DNA of 64,000 bases from Rattus norvegicus (GCF_036323735.1 NC_086037.1:56786002-56850001); one strand, 5' to 3'; positions 31,183-43,995 are shown, counted from the first letter of the stretch. A program made the numbers and translations. The notes: generated by a model not told the origin, from the letters alone.

Positions 31183-32015
31183 CAAAGCCCTCCACAATAG
31201 TGATCAACTTTGAAAACAGAAGCAGGGGTTTTAAGCTTACTTCCTCCCTCTCTTTCTTTCTGCAGTATTGGAGATTTGAACTAGGAGTTTTGCATATAGT
31301 AGAAAAGTACTCTGTTATTGAGCTAAACTTCAACCCCTGAGGCCCCATTTTTTTTCCACCCCTCCCCCCCCCCCCGGCCCCATTTTTTGTTTTCAAGACT
31401 ATGTTTGTTTGTGTAGACCAGGCTGTCCTTAAACTCGGGGAGATAGGATCTGCCTGCCCCTCCCTCCTGAGAGCAGGGGTTAAAGGCGAGCGCTGTTACT
31501 GCCTGATTCAGTTCTTTTCTTTCATTACCTAAGTCCCAGCCACAAAACTCAGGGTCCTCAGTCTTGGCAGCAAACATCATTACCTGAGTCACCTCACCAG
31601 CCCCTAAGAAATATATTTGAAATAGGCTGGTTTTCAACTTGATGTGTACTGGAGGATGATCTTGAAATTCCAACTCTCTTACCTCCACCTCCTGCAAAGG
31701 CAGGTGATTTCTGAGTCCAAGACCAGACTGCTCTACAAGCAGAGTTCCAGGACTGCCAGGGCTCTTATCCAGAGAAATCATCTCAACAAACAAAACAACA
31801 AACAAGCAAGAGAATTCAGATATAAACCACCAGGGTGGTTTACATGTTTCTAGGGATTGAACTCAAGGATTAAAGCATGAAGTCCTCTACTTGCTAAGCC
31901 CAATGGTTTCTTTTCTCTCTCTCTCTTGGGGATTAAATCCAGGCCTGTGTGTGCTCTATCACTGAACTACACTCCTGTCCCCAGGCTAACCTGATCATTT
32001 AAAACATGTCTGAAT

Positions 32016-32160
32016 GAGCTGGGCATGGTGGCAAAGGCCTTTAGTTCTGGCGCTCTGGAGGCAGAGGCAGGCAGATCTCTGAGTTCTAGATTACCTTGCA
32101 TTCCAGAATGATTTCCTGGACAGCCAGGACTAAATAGGGAAGTCCCATCTTAAAAAAAAA
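32016..32160 (+). mobile_element. B1 SINE
   Basis: GAGCTGGGCATGGTGGCAAA head, GGCAGAGGCAGGCAGATCTC body and A-tail. Confidence 0.88.
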
Positions 32161-33679
32161 TGTTGAATGTATTACAGATCTTCTTAAAAGCCCCACTTAC
32201 CACATTATAAAACTCAGAGTTGTCAGCAGGCAATTCAAAACACCAGTTTGTTCCAGATCGTTCAGCTCTGTTTCTCGCCATACTCCTACTTGTTTATTTA
32301 GCTCTGATCACAAGGGGTTCTCTGTGTTCCTAGCTTTTGACAATTTGTATAACAACCCTCTACCCCACCAGTGCCTCATGCTCTCCTCATCCACTCTGTT
32401 TTACTTTTCTAAATATCACCTGTCAATACCTGACATTTAGTTTTTGGTTTTTTAACAAGAGAATGCAAACTCTGCTATAGCATGGGTGTTGTCTGTTTTG
32501 CTCATGGGATTTCTCCCGGTTTCCAGAACAGCATTCTGTTATGTCTGCAACATAACACTCAAGGGACTTTTTTATTTCACAGAAGACAAACACCTAGTTG
32601 CTCAGACACACAGCCTTTAACCGTCTTTAAATTTGCATTTTTAAACGGATTTTCATTATCTTGTGTGCACCTGGGTGGGTATGTGTTTGGAGACTTTCCA
32701 CAGTGCATGCCTTGAGGCTAAAAGATAACTTTTGTAAGTAGGTTCTCCTCTGTCACTTGGGTCCTGGGGATTGAATTCAGTCTGGCAGGCTTAGCCCAAA
32801 GTGCTTTTACCCGCTGAAACCGGAGTCTTTGCCCTCCCGCAGTTGAAAATAACAAAATACTTTCAGAATGAAGCTATAGCCACAGCATCTATCAGGAATT
32901 TCGACTGTAGGTAATGAAGGATGACAAAGTTCAAACACAGCTCCACAGATGCGGCAGATCATAAGCACGTGGTCACGTGCCCGATTAACTGCATGTTCAT
33001 GCTCTGTGCTCACCGGTGCATAAACAGATGGTGACCCAGAGCAGACTTCCAGGATGACTCGGTTACGACTTGGCTAAGGCTTATTCCTAGGGCTGGTGAC
33101 ACCCACAGTTCAGGGTGAGCGCTGAGCCACTCCCACTGCCGGCTCCTTCGCCTAGGGATGTCTCATGACCAGCTCTCAGAGGAATACTCCCAGCCCGACA
33201 GTCACACTTCGCCTCTGACAGTCTGATAAAGAATCTCTGTGATCAGGGATCACATTTAGTCCGTTGACTAAATGCTTATCTGTAGTACTTGTTCATAAAT
33301 GTTTATGAATGTTTAAAATATGTATTCATGAGTAGAGGACAATGGAACTTGTTTAAATCAGACTTTAGGTGCGATAACTCCTATACTAGACCTCTAGGTG
33401 GTCACCAGAACTCATTGCCACAGTGTTTGGAACTGGTTATCCCTCAATGCTGAACTCCCGCCCTGTCACCCAGCCAAAAATTAATATTCATTTCTCCCCA
33501 AAGCCCCAGACTTCCCCTACCAGAGCCCTTTATAAGCGTTTCAAGCTATGAGCCATAACCTGCCTATCACGCACAATCCTCAAACTCCATTCCACTCACT
33601 AATTCCTCAAGTCTCCACTGTCTCTTACAGACTCCCCAGCCACCTACGTCAGTCTCCATTCCCAGGAGAGCTCCTAGGT

Positions 33680-34200
33680 CTCCTCTTAGGCCCCGCCCCC
33701 TCACGTAATCGCAGCCCCCTGATGCATTTACCAGGCCCGCCGGAAGCCCCGCCCCGGGCGGTTGCTAGGCTCCAGCAGCCGGAAGTCCCGCCTGCCGAGT
33801 AGTCGTCGCTGCCGCCGCCGCCTCCGTTGTTGTTGTGGTCGCTTCGCCGAAGTCTGCGGCTCAAAGAGCCGGCTCCGTCGCTTCCCGCCGCCATGAAGTG
33901 GATGTTTAAGGAGGACCACTCGCTGGGTAAGCGAGGCAGGTCTGGACGGGCCCCAAATCGCGGCCCCTCCCCCACTCCCGCCGCCCCGCGGGGCCCGCTG
34001 GGTCGCCAAGGCCCCGGCAGCCTAGCGCCTCCCACGGACCCGTGTCACCCTCCGCGGATCCTGCTGGCAGTTCCTGAGGGGATCTGCGGCAAGAGACTCG
34101 GGGGCTAGGACTCAGGGCGGACGCACGCAGGTTGCGGGCGGCGAAGGGCGGACAGGAAGATGGGGTTCCGGCAGCGGGGGGCCGGCTGGCGGGGAGGTGG
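33680..34200 (+). promoter_or_regulatory. Gabarapl2: Gabarapl2 CpG-island promoter
   Basis: The CpG-dense block spans the 5' UTR, exon 1 and the start of intron 1. It has GC boxes (CCCCGCCCC near 33,691 and 33,748) and two ETS-type CCGGAAG motifs at 33740-33746 and 33779-33785. No TATA box was seen. GCCGCC repeats precede the ATG. This is typical of a ubiquitously expressed gene; the exact start site cannot be fixed from sequence. Confidence 0.75.
33893..33926 (+). CDS. Gabarapl2: Gabarapl2 coding exon 1
   Basis: It encodes MKWMFKEDHSL plus the first base of a glutamate codon. The donor is GTAAGC and the phase is 1. The intron that follows is 305 bp and CpG-rich. Confidence 0.97.
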
Positions 34201-36111
34201 CGATTGTCAGCCTGATTTACTTCTTTCCCAGAACACAGATGCGTGGAATCCGCGAAGATCAGAGCGAAATACCCCGACCGGGTTCCGGTGAGTGTGGACT
34301 CCCCGCCCCCTCACCCTGCTGTCACCCTTAGTGTCTTGGAGAGGTGTCGAGAGGGCGCGCTAGGCCGCGCAACAGTTGAGAGAAGTTAAGGTCTCAAGGT
34401 GTAGCCAGAGACCGGACAGCCTGGGCTTCCTCAGGCCCAAGCTTGGGGAAGAAGGGGCTGGTGCTGTTCAGGGGCATCAGTGCTGAATCTTCAGATCTAG
34501 GGCAGTAAGCTGCTTGCAGCTTCTAGGCTCCCTCGCCAATTATGTAAGGAGCCGTGTTCTAGGACAGGGCAACAGGTCACTGCCACTTTGGGGAATGATG
34601 GTGGAGACTGTCATTTGATGTTGGATCTGGTAGTATAGTCTCAGGATAACCATCTTTAACTTTTAGTTTCTCGTCACTCTGATTCTGCCACCCTTGCTTG
34701 ACTAGTAAATCTGAAATGTTGTCGTTTTGCCTTTAATCAATAAGTATGTTGCTTTATTTCTGCTTTCTGCCCTAGTTGGGAGTTTTTTTTTCTGATATTA
34801 TTGATTTTTGAAGGGCATAAAGTCTTGTTATTATAGTGCTGTGCTTGTAAACAGTACTCTGAGGAGAGTAGGAGGACAAATGTTAACTGTTCAAAAGAGA
34901 GAAGCAACAGGCCAAATGAAAATCTCGGCTCCTGGGTCGCTGCGACTGTAGAGCACTGCCTTAGTTCAGTTCGACTATGCTTTCCATTGTTTCTTGGGCT
35001 TTTAATGCTCTAGTAGTGTGGATCTCTTCTCAGATCGTGGATTAAAAGACTACAGATGAAAACATCAATCTTTCATCTGCCTAGATAAAATGTTAGAAAG
35101 CTAACCATGCAGTAGGGTGGTGTATGCCTTCAGTCTCAACATTCAGGTGGCAGGGACAGCCTGATCTCTGAGTTTGGGACAGCTTGGTCTACAGAGTGAG
35201 TTCCAGGACATCTGGGACCCTGTCTTGAGAAAAAGTTAGAAAGCATTGTAGCTGTGTTTCTCTTATAAATGCTGAGGTCAGAGATGAGGGATATCACTCA
35301 GATCTGGACCTCCATAGTGGCTTCTTATGTTGTGGGGCATATTTATTTACTCCTCGCCTGCCATTTCCCACACACTTCTTGTCCACACAAACTATGCTCA
35401 TCAGACTGTGTGAGGCCAGAGCAATCTAGCTGCTCCCCTTCCCCTTCCCTCCCCTCTCCTCTATCCACAGTGCTGGAAATCAGGCACTAGCCTTTGTGGG
35501 TTCCAGGCAGTTGTTGTTCTGCTCAAGAACAGCCTCAGCTTCTGACCTGTCTTGATTTGCCAGGTGATCGTTGAGAAAGTCTCTGGCTCTCAGATTGTTG
35601 ACATTGACAAGAGGAAGTACTTGGTCCCATCTGACATCACTGTGGCTCAGTTCATGTGGATCATCAGGAAAAGGATCCAGCTTCCTTCTGAGAAGGCCAT
35701 CTTCTTGTTTGTGGACAAGACAGTCCCACAGTCCAGGTAAGAGGTGTTTACTAGTGGGCCTCTGGCTTAGAAATCCATTTGTCACTTAAAAACTCAAACC
35801 TTGGGAGGTATAAAAACTCTTCAAAAGAGTTCTGACTACAGCTCCTTCCTTCCTTTCCTTTTTCCTTTCCTTCCTTTTGGTTTTTCAAGACAGTTTCTCT
35901 TTGTAGCCCTGGCTGTCCTTGAACTCACGTTTTAGACCAGGCTGACCTTGAACTTAGGAGTTGCCTATCGGCCTCCCTGGAATTAAAGGTGTGTGCTACA
36001 ACTCTCAGCTCTGATCCAAAACTCTTAATTTGTGTATCTATAGCTTTAGGGAAAGGCCCCGGGGCACAATGTATGCCTGCTGTTTTACAAGAGTGTCTGG
36101 AGTTATTTGCT

Positions 36112-36142
<31 letters not shown>

Positions 36143-39100
36143 GTCAGGATAACATCTGGAGTTGATTCTCTTCCACATGAGCACTCAGCACTCAGGTTGT
36201 AGGGCTTGCTGACTAGAGCTTTTACTTTATTAAGCCTTCTAGCATACATCTGGAGACAGGGTCTCTTACTGAACCTTGAGCTTACTGATCTAAACTCAGG
36301 TTCTCATGACCCCAAAGCAAAACCTTTACTAGGTTAACTCCCCAGACCCCAGTCTGGACTTTAACATGCATCCATTCTAGCCTCCCAGAAGTTGACTAGG
36401 ATATCCAGTGTTGACTCTGGCTTCCACATACACATGTGCAAACCCCATACCCTAGACAGATTACTCAGAAGTCATTCAGAACTTTCTTGGGCTTAAGCCA
36501 TAGGTAGAACAGGCCTGCAGTGAGGGTCTTGTCTACTGATTCATGTTCACTGGTCCCTTTTCTCTCTGCCAGGGGCCATTATAGTCTGCACTTTTGGTGT
36601 AGTTCACAGCCTGGCTTTAGTTCCCCTGTAGAAAGGAAAATAGACTTGGCTGGCACGTGGTTACTCCTTTCCCACTAGTGATTGGTGGTTTTAAAACCCT
36701 GAGTCAGATTTCAGTCTTCATGTGTCTCCTCAGTGTGAATCCCTTGTTGTTGCATCTTATTTTAGTGACCTAAACTAGGTTTGGGGTTTTTTCTACAAAC
36801 CTAGTTTGTGGAAACACGATTCACTAGAAACTACAAAAGATGTCAGGTCTGGGACACTGGTGTGTGCGTGTTTCCTTCTTAGTTTGATGCACGAGGATTG
36901 GGAATTAAAGATTACCCTGAGCATACAGTGGTCCTGTCTCAAAAAAAGGAAAGAAAGAAAGAAAGAAAGGAAGATAGAAAAGAAAGGTTTGTTTGTTTTT
37001 TTTTTTTTTTTTTATTAACTTGAGTATTTCTTATATACATTTCGAGTGTTATTCCCTTTCCCGGTTTCCGGGCAAACATCCCCCTCCCCCCTCCCCTTCC
37101 TAGAAAGGTTTTTTTAAATTATTATTTATTTTATATATGTGAGTACATTGCTGCTGTCTTCAGACACACTGGAGGGCATCGGATCTCATTACAGATGGTT
37201 GTGAGCCACCATGTGGTTGCTGGGAATTGAACTCAGGACCTCTGGAAGAGCAGTCGGGGCTCTTAACCACTGAGCCATCTCTCCAGACCCAAAAAGAAAG
37301 TTCTAAAAGAGACTTAAATCAAATTGCACACCTTATTTCTATTGAAGGTGAAAGAATGGCTATACTCTTGGTGTCATTCTTTGTAAATCTCTACTACCTA
37401 TTTCTGGCGTCTGGTAGAGAGGTAGTACAGGAGAATAGTGGAAGCTTCAGTAAAGCCAGAAAACGCTTGGCCTGAGGAGACAGGAGAGAAGTCAGAGCCA
37501 CCTGTCTGTCAGCACGTATAATAACCCTGGTGGTCTTGTCCTCCCTGGCCCCCTCAGCCTTCATTCAGTGGCTCTTGGGTAGTGTGTTGATGGCTGTGGA
37601 CTTTACTAGGGAGGAAGCTGGGGCACCTGTGGGGTAAGGTAAGAGAGGAAGTAGATCCTTTATAGCGTCTAGACCTTGCCCAGCACCTTGGTGATTCTGC
37701 TTTCCTTCTTCTGGAGAGGAAGTAGGAAACTAGACCCAATGGCGCTGGTTTAGTGTCCTTAATGCCTGTCCTGGCACAGTGGTCAGCAGTGGGTGTCCAG
37801 TTCAGGGATCTTGCCAGGCAGGTGTTCTACTAAGTCACATACTCAGCTCCCTGGTACATTTGTAGAAGGAAATGGAGCAGGCTTCTGGAGAAATTACTGT
37901 TTCTCTAATGGATCCATAGCTTCTAATGATCGAAATGGCTGATGTGCCATCACCCGGTTCCCTGTTGTCTCTGAAGTATAAATTGATTGGAAGTGAAGTG
38001 GTTCTCGGAACAACAGAGACTGCATCAGAGCCATTTTCAGTCCAGGTACTTTCTAGAAAACCACACAACCATTTTTATTTCTCCTGTTTGCCTTTCTAGT
38101 CTGCTGAGTGTGCCCTAAAGCAGGTTACATCTGATTGACATGATCTAGGACTGAGTGATCAGAACCCCAGAAACTAAATTCTGGTTCTTCAGGACAGAGC
38201 ACCAAGGACTTTAGTACTTAAGGTCTCAGTTATTGACTTCTTGCCCTACAGGCCAATCTGTATTTATCTATCGGAGTTTTATTAAAAAACATTTGTTGCT
38301 GGGCTTTGGTGGTGCATGTAGGTGGATCTCTGAGTTCCAGAATAGCCTACTCTATGCAGTGAATTCCAGGATAGCAGGACTATGTAGAAAGACCCTGCTT
38401 TAAACAAAAAGGTTTTAGAGCCAGGGCAGAGTGGACTGCATGCCTTTAATCCAAGCATTTGGGAGGCATAGGCAGGTGGATCTCTGAGTTCAAGGCCAGC
38501 CTGGTACACAGAGTGAATTCTAGGACACAGAAAAATCTTGTTTTGGGGGAAAACAAAACAAAACAAAATGTATTTGTTAGCCAGATTTGAGGTAATAGAC
38601 ACTTGTAATTCCAGCTCTCCGGAAGCTAAGGCGGGAGGAGACCAACTAGGAGAATGCAGTGAGACCTCCACCAAAACCCAAATCCAGATCAGGGTATAAA
38701 AAGAGGCATGTGACATTTCAGACCTATGCAAATGGGAACATCCATCAGAGCCCAAAGGAAAGTACAGCGGGGTCCCTTCCCTAAAGCTGGAGGTGACTCA
38801 GCTTCACCATCTCCTCAGGGAACCCTGGAGCCTCCTTCAACCTCTGTGCAGTGTTTGTAACTTGCACAGAGGCTTGGGAAATGAGCAAAGAGAAGGAAGG
38901 AATCTGGGCCTGTAGGAGCCCTGCTGCATGCTGCCGTGATTGACAGGCTGCAGAGGAGCAGTGCTGGAGCTTGAATAGAGCGAATTGGTTCCAGTTAGAG
39001 CTGAGCCCAGGGCTAAGCATGGACTGTGCTGGGGTAGTAGTTTAGTATTGAATACAGGTGCTGTATATATGCAGAGGCAAGCCTGTAAGTTTTATTTCCT

Positions 39101-42100
39101 TTATTTTTGAGTTCCTGTTTCTTAAGAAAAGGGGTTGGGGTCTCAGCTGTCTTTTCTCTTTCCTGTTTTTGAGACTCTTTACATACCCCTTGGCTGTCTT
39201 AGAACTCATCATGTAGGCCTGGCTGGCCTCAAACTCAGACATCTGCTTACCTCTGCCTCCTAGAATTAAAGGCATGCACCACCAGTCTGTGCCACGACTG
39301 CCTGTTTTATGTAGCTTTAGAAAGTTGAGTTCTCTACCTAAGTGCTTACATCAACAATCTGGTTCAACACAGAGAAGGAACTATGCCTTCATTCAGACAG
39401 AACTGAGACAGACATTGGTCTACAAGTTTCCCAGTCATGGTAGTAGAGGGGAAACCCAGGTCTGTTAATAGTCTTTGTTCTTTGTTTAGAGCAGTTTAAA
39501 GTAGAAACAGGAAGCTGAGTGTTGTACCCATCTGTAATCCTAGTGCAGGAGACAGGGAGGTAGAGCTCTAAGTTCAAGGCCAGTCTGGTCTACATAGTGA
39601 ATTCCAGGACTGGCAGAGCTACATAGAGACTCTGTCTCAAAAATAAAACAACAAAATAAAACCAGGAGTGTATTATAGAATACATTCTCTAAACAATTGT
39701 GGTCATTTCTGGGTAAACACTCTTCAGAAATGCTGTTGGTCTGGTGAAGGTGCCTCGGTTAAAAGTGCTGCCCCAAGCTTGATGGCCTGGGTTGGGTCTC
39801 CGGAACTCACATTGATCACACAGATTGTCCCTACCTGTACATACAACACAGATGGTTGTTTTAGAAGAAAAGGTGTGTTTTAGAAGTGGAAGAAGATTGT
39901 CAGAGAAACATCTGACAGGAAGCAGTAGTCAGCTCAGTGTAGTTTGGTTTGGGTCCTGTTCAACTTTCACTTCACAACCAGCGCCTTTCAGGGTTCACCG
40001 TGATGGTGGTGATTGATCCCTGCCTCCCCCCACTGTCCTGCCTTGCTGAAAAACTGGGAAGCACATGAGCTGCGTGGCAGATGGCTGGCCAGGTGGTCAT
40101 CATCACTCCAGCCTATTTATGACTCACGCCTCCACGGCCTGCCTTTAGTCGAGAGTCGAAGGCAATTCCATTGGAATTAGGTGCTCACATGAGCCCTGGG
40201 TAGCTTCCCCAGTCCACAGGGCTATTAGGAAGCTAATGTCAGTGAATGCCGCACCTGGTTCTTACTGAGACTTGACTTTACTATTTATTGGTCAGTTCCT
40301 CCACTGGAGAAATGACATTGCCTGGATCTTTGTGACCTGAATGGAGGCACAGGAAGCAGCCTTCAGGGAATAACTGGGATTCATTTTACTTAGCACTTGA
40401 GACGAGAAGTCATCTCACCTTAGATTGGCTCCATGGTTTGCATTTGCCATTGGCATTTTCCATTTCTTAATTCATCAGAATCGGGAGTTTAGAAGGTGGT
40501 AGTGTCCCCATATCCATAGCATTACTTTCCAGATGCTGCGGCACTAGAATGCCTTGTGCTGAAGGCTTTGAGTGTCTCCTACATACACTTCCCAGTACGG
40601 AATTGCTGTCTGACTTACTTGATCTAACAGTCCAGCAGGTCAGGTCTGGGCAGCTTGCCTGGCAGATATGTTAAAGCTGCCTCTGTGCTTTAGGTCTCCT
40701 GACCACCCTGACAGCCAGCTCAGTGCAGGTGCTCAGGCCTTGACTCTGAGAGGAAAGTTCATCTGCCCTGAGGTTTATAGAACATGTCCTAGACTAGCAT
40801 ATGTCTGCCTCTGCTACAAACTCTCTCCTGCACAGGGTCAGTGTTGCCTGCTTCTGCTTCATTTGATGGAACATTTGTTAGTGTGTATGAGGAGCACTGT
40901 TCTGAGGAAGATGCTTGCTGAAGGTACAAGGATTGAGTGTTTGGTCATTGGGATAGGCCTGCCTGTCTATTCCCTTGGAGACAGTACAGGTTGGAGATAA
41001 TGTTTTTTAGCTAGGTGGTGGTGCACACCTTTAATTCCAACACTTAGGAGACAGAAGCAGATAGATGTGAGTTCAAAGCCAACCCTGTTTGCAGTTCAAT
41101 ATCCAGGACAGCCAGGCCACAGATTGGGGGAGGAGCTGGGTCGCACCACAAGATACCTGATTTCAATCGTGGAGATGCTTATAAAGCTCTCTAGAGATGT
41201 CAAAGGCAGCCCAGGTTGAAAATCAACACAGTAGGTGCTCTCAGGAGCCTGCTCCCTTCCACACGGCACTGTCCAGGTAGCGAGCTAACCTCATGTAGGG
41301 TTTAAACTTCAAGTAGTTCTGTAATACTCCACAAGTTAAAGCAGGGAAACTTTAATCTCAGCATCAGGCAGACAGACATAGGATCTGAATTCAAGGCCAG
41401 CCTGGTCTACACGAGTTGCCATTTCAACATGTAACCAAACTTGCTTTATTGTGAAATCTTGTGCATCTCACTTCAGGTGCCACATTTCAGTTGCTGAATA
41501 AGGCTGGTGGTTTCTGTTTCAGAAGTCACTGTATATAGGGTTTTCTTACCTTAACTGTGGGGATTTCTGGACAGTTGTGAACTGCCATGTGGGTGCTGGG
41601 AACAGAATCTGGGTCCCCTGCAAGAGCAGCCAGTGCTCTCAATTGCTGAGTCCTCTCTCCGGCCCATCCAGAGAGTCAGTTATTTCAGAAATTTCGGATT
41701 AAGGGAGCTTCACATTGAGAGCTGTTGTGATTGGAGAAGACAACGGGCTTTTTTTAATCCATATTCACCCCAACATTATTACTTATTAATCTACATGTAC
41801 AGCCACTCACTAAGCTTGCAAATGGGGTAGGAAGTTAAAAAGGAAAGCAAAGATTCCTCCTTGATTAATGTGTCCTGTCTCTTGTTTACAAACTGGTCTC
41901 AGGCCAACACCAGGGGCAAAGGCAAGGAGGGTTCATCACTTCAGAGTTGAGACCCTGAACCCCTCTTTATTCCCCACCTTGGTCCTTAGTATTCAATACA
42001 TTTAGTTGCTTTGGAGACGGGGTCTTACGCAGCTAGGCGGGCCTAGAACTTGATATGGAGCCACAAGTGACTTTGAATTTACAACCTTGTCAGTGCTGGG

Positions 42101-43490
42101 ATTACAGGTTAGAGCCTTCATTCCTAGGCTTTTTTATGCAGTGGGTCGGGGTGGGGTTTAGTCTGAACTCATGTTGTGCGTATACTATGCAAGAACTCTA
42201 CCAGCTGAATGCCATCCCTGCTGTGTCCATATTTAAACAACTGGTGGCACAGGCACTTGTTCTTGGGTCAGCATCTGACTGCTGGTCCTGGTTGACCTGC
42301 CACTGTGGTCGCACTTCATGAGTGCAGTCACGGGGCCAGCGCTTGTATGTGGTTGCAGCAGGTGTTACTACTCTCATTGAGACAACTCAGTTTCCTGGCA
42401 GGGAACTAGCTTAGCTCTCCTTCCTGCAGTCTGTTTCACAGCAAAACGAAAGCTGGTTTTCCACCCACGTGTTTAGTTTAAGGAATCCTATTTTTGGAGG
42501 TTCTTTGGAAGCTTGAACAGTCTTATTACATTTTATTCTTTTGAAATAATGGGGAACCAACCTAGGCCTTCACCCCTGCAGGGCAAGCCCTCTACTACTG
42601 AAGTACATCCCTGGCCTAGGGAAGGTTTCTTTGGATCCCAGATACTGTGGGAGCTTTGCATTGTGTGTAAGGATCTCTGTGTACAAGATCTCAGGGACTT
42701 GGGATTGTAGCCTAAGAGTGCTCATAGTCAGGATCCACCTGTATCTTTTTGTTTTTTCTCTTTTTTCTTTTTTTTCGGAACTGGTGACCGAACCCAGGGC
42801 CACTACCACTGAGCTAAATCCCCAATCCCCCACCTGTATCTTTATTTTATTTTATTTTTTTTCCAGAGCTGGGGATCGAACCCAGGCCTTGTGGTTGCTA
42901 GGCAAGCGCTCTACCACTGAGCTAAATCCCCAACCCCCCACCTGTATCTTTGATGTTGGGTCTGAGTTATAAATTATTCAAATAAATACTCTGCTGTGTT
43001 CCCTGTGACTAGGGTCTTTCATGGTGTGGGGATGATCCCTTCCCTCTCCAAGGAGTTGGCTTTCTTTCGGGCTTCAGCATGAGCGCTGGGATTTTTAGGC
43101 ACATGGTGTGCCTGGATCCTAATTTGTTGTGATCTCTGCCCCCTTTCTGTGCTGCTAGAAATTTACCCCAGGGCCCTGTGCTGCTAGGCTAGGGCTGTCA
43201 TGGAGCTACCTCAGCCTGTCTTCATTTTTTCCAGGCGTCTGTTCTCTTTCAGTAGAGCAGATTGCAGCTCACAGCAGGTACCTGAATTATTTTTACCTTC
43301 CACTGCCAGCCACAAAGCTCCTTATCCTTAGGCCTTGCTTTTCCTCTTGATACCTGGACTCAATTCTCAATAATTTTTTTTCTTTTTTTCTCTTTCAAGC
43401 CTAACTATGGGACAGCTTTACGAGAAGGAAAAAGATGAAGATGGATTCTTGTATGTGGCCTACAGCGGAGAGAACACTTTTGGCTTCTGA
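33893..43490 (+). CDS. Gabarapl2: GABARAP-like 2 (GATE-16), complete coding sequence in 4 exons
   Basis: Gabarapl2 is an Atg8-family ubiquitin-like protein. It is cleaved by ATG4 after a C-terminal glycine, conjugated to phosphatidylethanolamine on autophagosomal membranes, and was first described as a factor in intra-Golgi traffic (established knowledge). Joining 33893-33926, 34232-34287, 35564-35736 and 43400-43490 gives 354 nt: 117 residues plus stop, the family's usual length. The N terminus MKWMFKEDHSLEHRCVESAK begins the two Atg8-specific helices; the ubiquitin fold follows; the end is SGENTFGF, with Gly116 followed by the single removed Phe117. All junctions are GT-AG. The ATG lies in a strong context (GCCGCCATGA). 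The protein appears essentially identical to the remembered human sequence. Confidence 0.98.
34232..34287 (+). CDS. Gabarapl2: Gabarapl2 coding exon 2
   Basis: It encodes EHRCVESAKIRAKYPDRVP, the second N-terminal helix region, which contacts the ubiquitin core in Atg8 proteins. The acceptor is TTTCCCAG and the donor GTGAGT. It is 56 bp long. Confidence 0.97.
35564..35736 (+). CDS. Gabarapl2: Gabarapl2 coding exon 3
   Basis: It encodes VIVEKVSGSQIVDIDKRKYL through FLFVDKTVPQS, the central part of the ubiquitin fold. The DKRKYLVP stretch includes residues that form the LIR-docking surface in this family. The acceptor is TTTGCCAG, the donor GTAAGA, and the end phase is 2. Confidence 0.97.
35878..36010 (-). 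mobile_element. B1 SINE
   Basis: Reverse B1: AAGACAGTTTCTCTTTGTAG, GGCTGTCCTTGAACTCAC and related body. It lies about 140 bp after Gabarapl2 exon 3. Confidence 0.85.
36111..36140. repeat. (TG)n microsatellite
   Basis: Pure TG run in Gabarapl2 intron 3. Confidence 0.95.
37004..37105 (-). mobile_element. L1 3' end, strongly 5'-truncated
   Basis: TTATTAACTTGAGTATTTCT is the reverse of the rat L1 terminus seen at about 5.74 kb, followed by a pyrimidine-rich 3' UTR tract. Only about 100 bp remain. Confidence 0.88.
37110..37289 (-). mobile_element. B2 SINE
   Basis: Reverse B2 ending GAGCCATCTCTCCAGACC. It lies directly beside the L1 end in Gabarapl2 intron 3. Confidence 0.9.
38290..38570 (+). 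mobile_element. Two adjacent B1 SINE copies
   Basis: One diverged copy (about 38,290-38,405) and a second with CATGCCTTTAATCCAAGCAT (about 38,420-38,570). Confidence 0.78.
42749..42829 (-). mobile_element. ID SINE, internally deleted
   Basis: Reverse-complement ID lacking about 24 bases between the CCAGGGCC and the CACTACCACTGAG segments, and somewhat diverged. CCACCTGTATCTTT flanks it on both sides. Confidence 0.9.
42844..42937 (-). mobile_element. ID SINE
   Basis: A second reverse-complement ID directly after the first. It shares the 14-bp flank CCACCTGTATCTTT, which therefore appears three times (42735, 42830, 42938). Confidence 0.92.
43400..43490 (+). CDS. Gabarapl2: Gabarapl2 coding exon 4 with stop codon
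   Basis: It encodes LTMGQLYEKEKDEDGFLYVA, then YSGENTFGF and TGA. A pyrimidine tract (runs of T and CTTT) precedes the acceptor TTTCAAG. Gly116, the lipid attachment site after ATG4 cleavage, is the penultimate residue. Confidence 0.97.
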
Positions 43491-43995
43491 GCCCTTGCTG
43501 GGCTAGGTGCACCCTTCCTGCTTGTGTATCCTGTAAATAACTGGCTGTTCTCAGTTACTCCGCCGGAGCCTCCACACAGACCTACTAGTGCATTTGTAAC
43601 TGGATTTATTTCTTAATATATTGGAAGGTTTTGTTTTCCTTAGATTAGTAAATTATCATACAGAGTTTTATTTTCAGTTTTCTTTTGTGCACTGTCCTCA
43701 TGGCTATATGCTCCAAGGAACCTGTCCTCCGGAATCACATTTAATGAAGATACTTCCGAAATGAAGGGCGGTAGGTGTGGTATTAAAGTGACAAGGAGGG
43801 ATGACGCATTGTTCTGGATTATGTTCGGAGTGTTAGACGGCTAAGTATTAAAAGCCCCCAAATTAAATCCTTAGCAATCAGAACACTTGCTTCACTAGAT
43901 TTTGCCAACTGCAAATCATGTTGGACTGAGCTAATCTGTTCTTTCTGAGACTATAAGGTAAATGATTAACAATAAAGCCTCCATGTAAAGGCATT
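43491..43995 (+). other. Gabarapl2: Gabarapl2 3' UTR
   Basis: A largely repeat-free, AT-rich stretch follows the stop and runs to a canonical AATAAA at 43971-43976. Cleavage is expected 10-25 bases later. An ATTAAA-type hexamer upstream could give a shorter form. Confidence 0.75.
43971..43976 (+). terminator. Gabarapl2: Gabarapl2 polyadenylation signal AATAAA
   Basis: This is the first canonical hexamer after the stop on the sense strand, about 480 bases downstream. The length fits a compact Gabarapl2 transcript. Confidence 0.7.

Larger units (their letters stand above)
27611..33680. other. Intergenic region between Tmem231 and Gabarapl2
   Basis: The two genes point away from each other with about 6.1 kb between promoters. 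It holds two ID elements, B1 and B2 copies, a short array of 42-43 bp degenerate repeats near 31.1 kb, and stretches at about 32.2-32.7 and 33.0-33.6 kb without obvious repeats. I recognise no exon in it. Confidence 0.7.
35737..43399 (+). other. Gabarapl2: Gabarapl2 intron 3 (about 7.7 kb)
   Basis: The long last intron contains B1 and B2 SINEs, a 5'-truncated L1 3' end in reverse orientation, a TG repeat and a pair of ID elements. I recognise no extra exon in it. Stretches such as 40.0-41.0 kb look unique but show no coding signal that I can name. Confidence 0.85.

Noticed and set aside
33760..33780. An RFX X-box in the Gabarapl2 promoter (GGTTGCTAGGCTCC).
   Set aside because: Only one half site is close and the second half does not match, unlike the better motif at Tmem231.
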